Assembly: GCA_002785325.1 (NCBI GenBank)
Contig: PFMH01000093.1
Span: 670 to 8,604 of the forward strand
Direction of reading: 5' to 3'
Source: a bacterium (Candidatus Howlettbacteria) CG_4_10_14_0_8_um_filter_40_9
GTDB taxonomy: Bacteria > Patescibacteriota > CPR2 > UBA1875 > GCA-2785325
DNA length: 7,935 bases
This document shows positions 5,675 to 7,935 of the stretch, one piece after another. The translations under genes were made by a program, and so were the position numbers. Within the stretch, counting starts at the first letter, position 1. Each line of letters begins with the position of its first letter. The notes beneath the pieces are model-generated. The model had not been told where the DNA came from, ran no database searches, and saw nothing but the letters and a program-made list of their open reading frames with translations.

Positions 5675-7033
5675 ATGAAAATCTCAATCTTTGGAACTGG
5701 ATATGTAGGACTAGTGACCGGCACTTGTTTTGCAGAACTTGGAAATGAGGTCCTGTGCTGCGATATCGATCAAAAGAAAATTGAGGATTTAAAAAAGGGG
5801 ATCATCCCTATCTTTGAACCCGGCCTTTCAGATATCGTCCAAAGGAATGCAAAAGAGTCCCGTCTTACATTTACCTCAGATACGAGTAAAGCTGTTTCTT
5901 TTGGAGATATTATATTTATCGCCGTTGGAACCCCTCAGAAAGAGTATGGGCAAGCAGATCTGAGATTCGTTTATAAAGTTGCAAAAACTGTAGGCGAGAA
6001 TTTAGACCAAAACCGAAAAGTTATCGTTACCAAGTCAACCGTCCCCGTGGGAACAAATAAGGAAGTGTATGAGATCATCGCCTCTGAGCTTAAAAAAAGG
6101 AAGGTTGATCTCGAATTTTCAACCGTTTCAAATCCGGAATTTTTAAAAGAAGGAGATGCTATAGACGACTTTATGAAACCCGATAGAGTAGTCGTCGGAG
6201 TAGAAAAAGAGTGGGCTAAGGAAAAGATGGCTGAGCTATATGAGCCTTTAATTAAGAACGGACATCCTATATTTTTTGTAGACATTGCCTCTTCGGAAAT
6301 GTCAAAATACGCTTCGAACGCTATGTTAGCAACAAAAATATCTTTTATAAATCAAGTAGCAAATCTGTGCGATATCGTTGGAGCAGACGTTGAAAAAGTA
6401 AGACAGATCATCTGTTACGATAAAAGGATTGGTCCTTACTTTTTATATCCTGGCCCGGGTTATGGGGGGAGCTGTTTTCCAAAAGACGTCCGGGCTTTAT
6501 CCGTCCTTGCAAAAAAACACGGCTATCTTCCCCATCTTCTAGAAGCTGTAGAACAAGTTAACGAAAAACAAAAAGAACTTATGGCTGAAAAAGTCATAAA
6601 GAAACTTGGAAATATTAACGGTAAAAAGATCGCTGTCTGGGGACTTGCCTTTAAGCCGAACACGGATGATATGAGATCAGCTCCTTCAATAAATATTATC
6701 GAAAAATTCATCGCCAAAGGATCCAAAGTTTTCGCATTTGACCCAGTAGCCGAAGAAGAATCCAAAAAAATATTTGATGACAGAATATCCTACTGCAAAG
6801 ACATGTATGATTGTCTGGAAGATGCTGATGCCCTAGTGATTATCACCGAGTGGTCACAGTTCAAAGAACCGGACTTTGATAGGATAAAAAACCTTCTCAA
6901 GAATAATATTATATTTGATTGCCGTAATATTTTCGAACCTTCGAGAATGAAAGAGCTCGGCTTTGACTATATTTGTATCGGAAGACCTGAAACGATACAA
7001 AAAGAAAAAGCCTCAAATATTAGCTCACACTAA
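5675..7033 (+). CDS. ugd: UDP-glucose 6-dehydrogenase
   Basis: This 452-residue cytosolic enzyme oxidises UDP-glucose twice with NAD to give UDP-glucuronate, the substrate of Uxs encoded just upstream. FGTGYVGLVTG (6-16) is the N-terminal NAD site, with D30 ending strand 2. VGTPQ (84-88), TKSTVPVGT (119-127) and SNPEFLKEG (152-160) follow. KYASNA (211-216) carries the catalytic Lys/Asn helix, and PGPGYGGSCFPKDV (259-272) holds the nucleophile Cys267. WGLAFKPNTDDMRSAP in the C-terminal domain is the UDP-binding signature. All catalytic residues that I can place are present and the length is normal. ATG overlaps the uxs stop as ATGA and has AAAAGG seven bases upstream. The TAA stop overlaps the rmlD stop on the other strand by 3 of 4 bases in CTAA. 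Confidence 0.97.
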   Translation: MKISIFGTGYVGLVTGTCFAELGNEVLCCDIDQKKIEDLKKGIIPIFEPGLSDIVQRNAKESRLTFTSDTSKAVSFGDIIFIAVGTPQKEYGQADLRFVYKVAKTVGENLDQNRKVIVTKSTVPVGTNKEVYEIIASELKKRKVDLEFSTVSNPEFLKEGDAIDDFMKPDRVVVGVEKEWAKEKMAELYEPLIKNGHPIFFVDIASSEMSKYASNAMLATKISFINQVANLCDIVGADVEKVRQIICYDKRIGPYFLYPGPGYGGSCFPKDVRALSVLAKKHGYLPHLLEAVEQVNEKQKELMAEKVIKKLGNINGKKIAVWGLAFKPNTDDMRSAPSINIIEKFIAKGSKVFAFDPVAEEESKKIFDDRISYCKDMYDCLEDADALVIITEWSQFKEPDFDRIKNLLKNNIIFDCRNIFEPSRMKELGFDYICIGRPETIQKEKASNISSH

Positions 7034-7875
7034 TTCACCAGATATTTTTCTAGCGAACTTTTCCAGTCTGGTAGATTAATCCCAATCTGCTCTAGTTTTG
7101 ATGTCTCTAATACAGAGTAATGAGGTCTTGAGGCGACTTGTTTTTCCGCATTCATCTCAAGATATTCCTTTGTGCTTATTGGTATAACCTTGGTATTTTT
7201 ACCGGCAATTTCAAATATCTCACTCGCAAACTGCGCCCACGAAATAGTTTCTCCGCTGTTTTGATAGTGGTAGTCTCTGTACGGTATCTTTTTTTCGATG
7301 GCCTCTTTCATCCCTTTGGCGAGATCTAGCGCATAAGTCGGTCGGCCAAATTGATCGCCTACCACCTTTATCTCACCCATCGTTTCGGATAATTTCAGCA
7401 TTGTTCGAACAAAGTTATTGCCTTCACCATAAACCCATGAAGTTCTAAAAATATAATACTTTTTAGCTTGTTTTGCTGCCTCTTCGCCGGCTAACTTTGT
7501 TTTTCCATAAACGCTTTTTGGGTCTGGTTTTTTTTCAACTCCATAAGGGCTAGTCGCTTCTCCGTCAAAGACATAATCCGTACTAATATAGAACAAAGTA
7601 GCTCCGACTTTATTGCAAGCTTCCGCAAAATACTCCACCGACAAGTGATTTATCTTGTCTGCCAGTTCAATGTTTGTCTCACAACCGTCAACATTTGTTA
7701 GCGCCGCACAATGAAGAACATACTCCGGCTTTTCTTTTTCCACCATCTCTAAAACCGCTTCCCGATCCGTCACGTCGAGTTCTCCAACATCCGTAAAGAG
7801 ACATTCTTCTTTGGGAAGAATATTTTTTAGAGCACTACCTAGTTGACCATTTCCGCCTGTGATTAAATATTTCAT
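7030..7875 (-). CDS. rmlD: dTDP-4-dehydrorhamnose reductase
   Basis: This 281-residue extended SDR enzyme catalyses the last step of dTDP-L-rhamnose synthesis, NAD(P)H reduction of dTDP-4-dehydro-L-rhamnose. LITGGNGQLG (4-13) binds the cofactor, CAALTNVDGCE (56-66) and ISTDYVFDG (97-105) are RmlD signatures, and Tyr123-Lys127 in YGKTK is the catalytic YxxxK. RTSWVYG (144-150), VGDQFGRPT (172-180) and SRPHYSVLE (249-257) line the substrate site as in the family. Length is typical. ATG 7875 is preceded by AAGGA only two bases away, a tight but usable ribosome site. The other rml genes (A, B, C) are not in the window and could lie past the right edge. Product rhamnose could serve the WbbL-like GT2 at 2362-3435. 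Confidence 0.95.
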   Translation of the reverse strand: MKYLITGGNGQLGSALKNILPKEECLFTDVGELDVTDREAVLEMVEKEKPEYVLHCAALTNVDGCETNIELADKINHLSVEYFAEACNKVGATLFYISTDYVFDGEATSPYGVEKKPDPKSVYGKTKLAGEEAAKQAKKYYIFRTSWVYGEGNNFVRTMLKLSETMGEIKVVGDQFGRPTYALDLAKGMKEAIEKKIPYRDYHYQNSGETISWAQFASEIFEIAGKNTKVIPISTKEYLEMNAEKQVASRPHYSVLETSKLEQIGINLPDWKSSLEKYLVN

Positions 7876-7891
7876 ATAATCCTTAAGTTAA

Positions 7892-7919
7892 TTTGAAATT
7901 TACAATTTACAATTTGAAT
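7892..7919. repeat. Four imperfect 7-base tandem repeats upstream of rmlD
   Basis: The units TTTGAAA, TTTACAA, TTTACAA and TTTGAAT follow each other without gap, centred on two identical copies. They lie 17 bases beyond the rmlD start, in its leader or promoter region. The tract may continue in a different form beyond the window. Confidence 0.5.
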
Positions 7920-7935
7920 TCAAGGTTTTAAATCA

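Larger units (their letters stand above)
4713..5678 (+). pseudogene. uxs: UDP-glucuronate decarboxylase (UDP-xylose synthase) interrupted by one in-frame TGA
   Basis: An extended SDR enzyme that oxidises and decarboxylates UDP-glucuronate to UDP-xylose with bound NAD. The frame holds 321 codons, close to the family's core length, and stays in register throughout. GGAGFVG (8-14) binds NAD; LDNLYTGSKENI (31-42), ACPASPIHYQKDP (75-87) and STSEIYGDP (116-124) are UXS signatures. Codon 141 (5133-5135) is TGA. Before it comes YWGKVNPV and after it IRSCYDEGKR, so TGA replaces the Gly of the usual NPxGxRSCYDEGKR block; catalytic Tyr146 and Lys150 lie downstream. Read conventionally it yields a 140-residue fragment (4713-5135) and at best a GTG-started fragment (5220-5678) without YxxxK, neither plausible as an enzyme. 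GGA to TGA is a single base change. It ends ATGA, overlapping ugd. A lesion, a sequencing error or UGA read as Gly are all possible. Confidence 0.9.

Noticed and set aside
4713..5678. Full UGA-to-Gly code (table 25) as the settled explanation
   Set aside because: The other eight frames contain no internal TGA and use GGN for glycine throughout; genomes with table 25 normally show many TGA glycines per gene. Kept only as a hypothesis.
5220..5678. Separate C-terminal gene starting at GTG 5220
   Set aside because: It begins in the middle of the conserved uxs sequence, lacks the YxxxK catalytic pair and has no ribosome site.
5971..6765. Minus-strand frames inside ugd
   Set aside because: They are Ser/Phe-rich antisense shadows of a complete, well-conserved enzyme gene.
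1..7935. tRNA, rRNA, CRISPR array or transposase gene
   Set aside because: No cloverleaf-like segment, spaced direct-repeat array or transposase motif was seen on either strand by eye.

Overview
The window is an AT-rich, densely packed bacterial segment devoted mostly to cell-surface carbohydrate. No RNA gene, CRISPR array, transposase or phage gene is visible. The best guess at origin is a Candidate Phyla Radiation (Patescibacteria) genome. The evidence is the leftmost secreted protein, whose central LQKEQSL segment and downstream YYGFFNQV segment recall an uncharacterised family I know from Saccharibacteria, other CPR and some Actinobacteria, plus the compact layout and mixed-strand envelope genes. 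This is an inference and needs a marker gene or contig binning.

Layout, left to right. (1) Positions 1-1142, minus strand: a two-gene unit with overlapping TAATG, comprising a membrane-anchored protein with an Ig-like C-terminal domain followed by a secreted Cys-containing protein that runs off the left edge. It has its own extended -10 promoter and a leader hairpin. (2) Positions 1314-2356, plus strand: a four-helix, half-size EamA/SMR-type membrane protein and a class I SAM methyltransferase, driven by a divergent promoter that may give a leaderless mRNA. (3) Positions 4463 down to 2362, minus strand: a tightly coupled trio of polyprenyl-phosphate-type GT2, DUF2304 membrane protein and rhamnosyltransferase-like GT2. 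(4) Positions 4464-4712: a divergent promoter region holding a 128-bp element with perfect 14-bp terminal inverted repeats and nested palindromes. (5) Positions 4713-7033, plus strand: UDP-glucuronate decarboxylase (uxs) and UDP-glucose 6-dehydrogenase (ugd), joined by ATGA. (6) Positions 7875 down to 7030, minus strand: dTDP-4-dehydrorhamnose reductase (rmlD), whose stop codon overlaps that of ugd.

The genes fit together as precursor supply and assembly. Ugd would make UDP-glucuronate and Uxs would convert it to UDP-xylose. RmlD would complete dTDP-L-rhamnose. The two GT2 enzymes, DUF2304, the small DMT-like protein and the methyltransferase would build, move or decorate a lipid-linked glycan.

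The most notable observation is that uxs is interrupted by one in-frame TGA at a Gly that is normally conserved, just before the catalytic YxxxK, while the rest of the frame is intact. No other gene here ends unambiguously in TGA; the only other TGA is the apparent stop of uxs itself. A simple nonsense mutation or sequencing error is the leading explanation. UGA-to-glycine recoding, known from Gracilibacteria and Absconditabacteria (SR1), is the interesting alternative, but the near absence of internal TGA elsewhere argues against a fully reassigned code.
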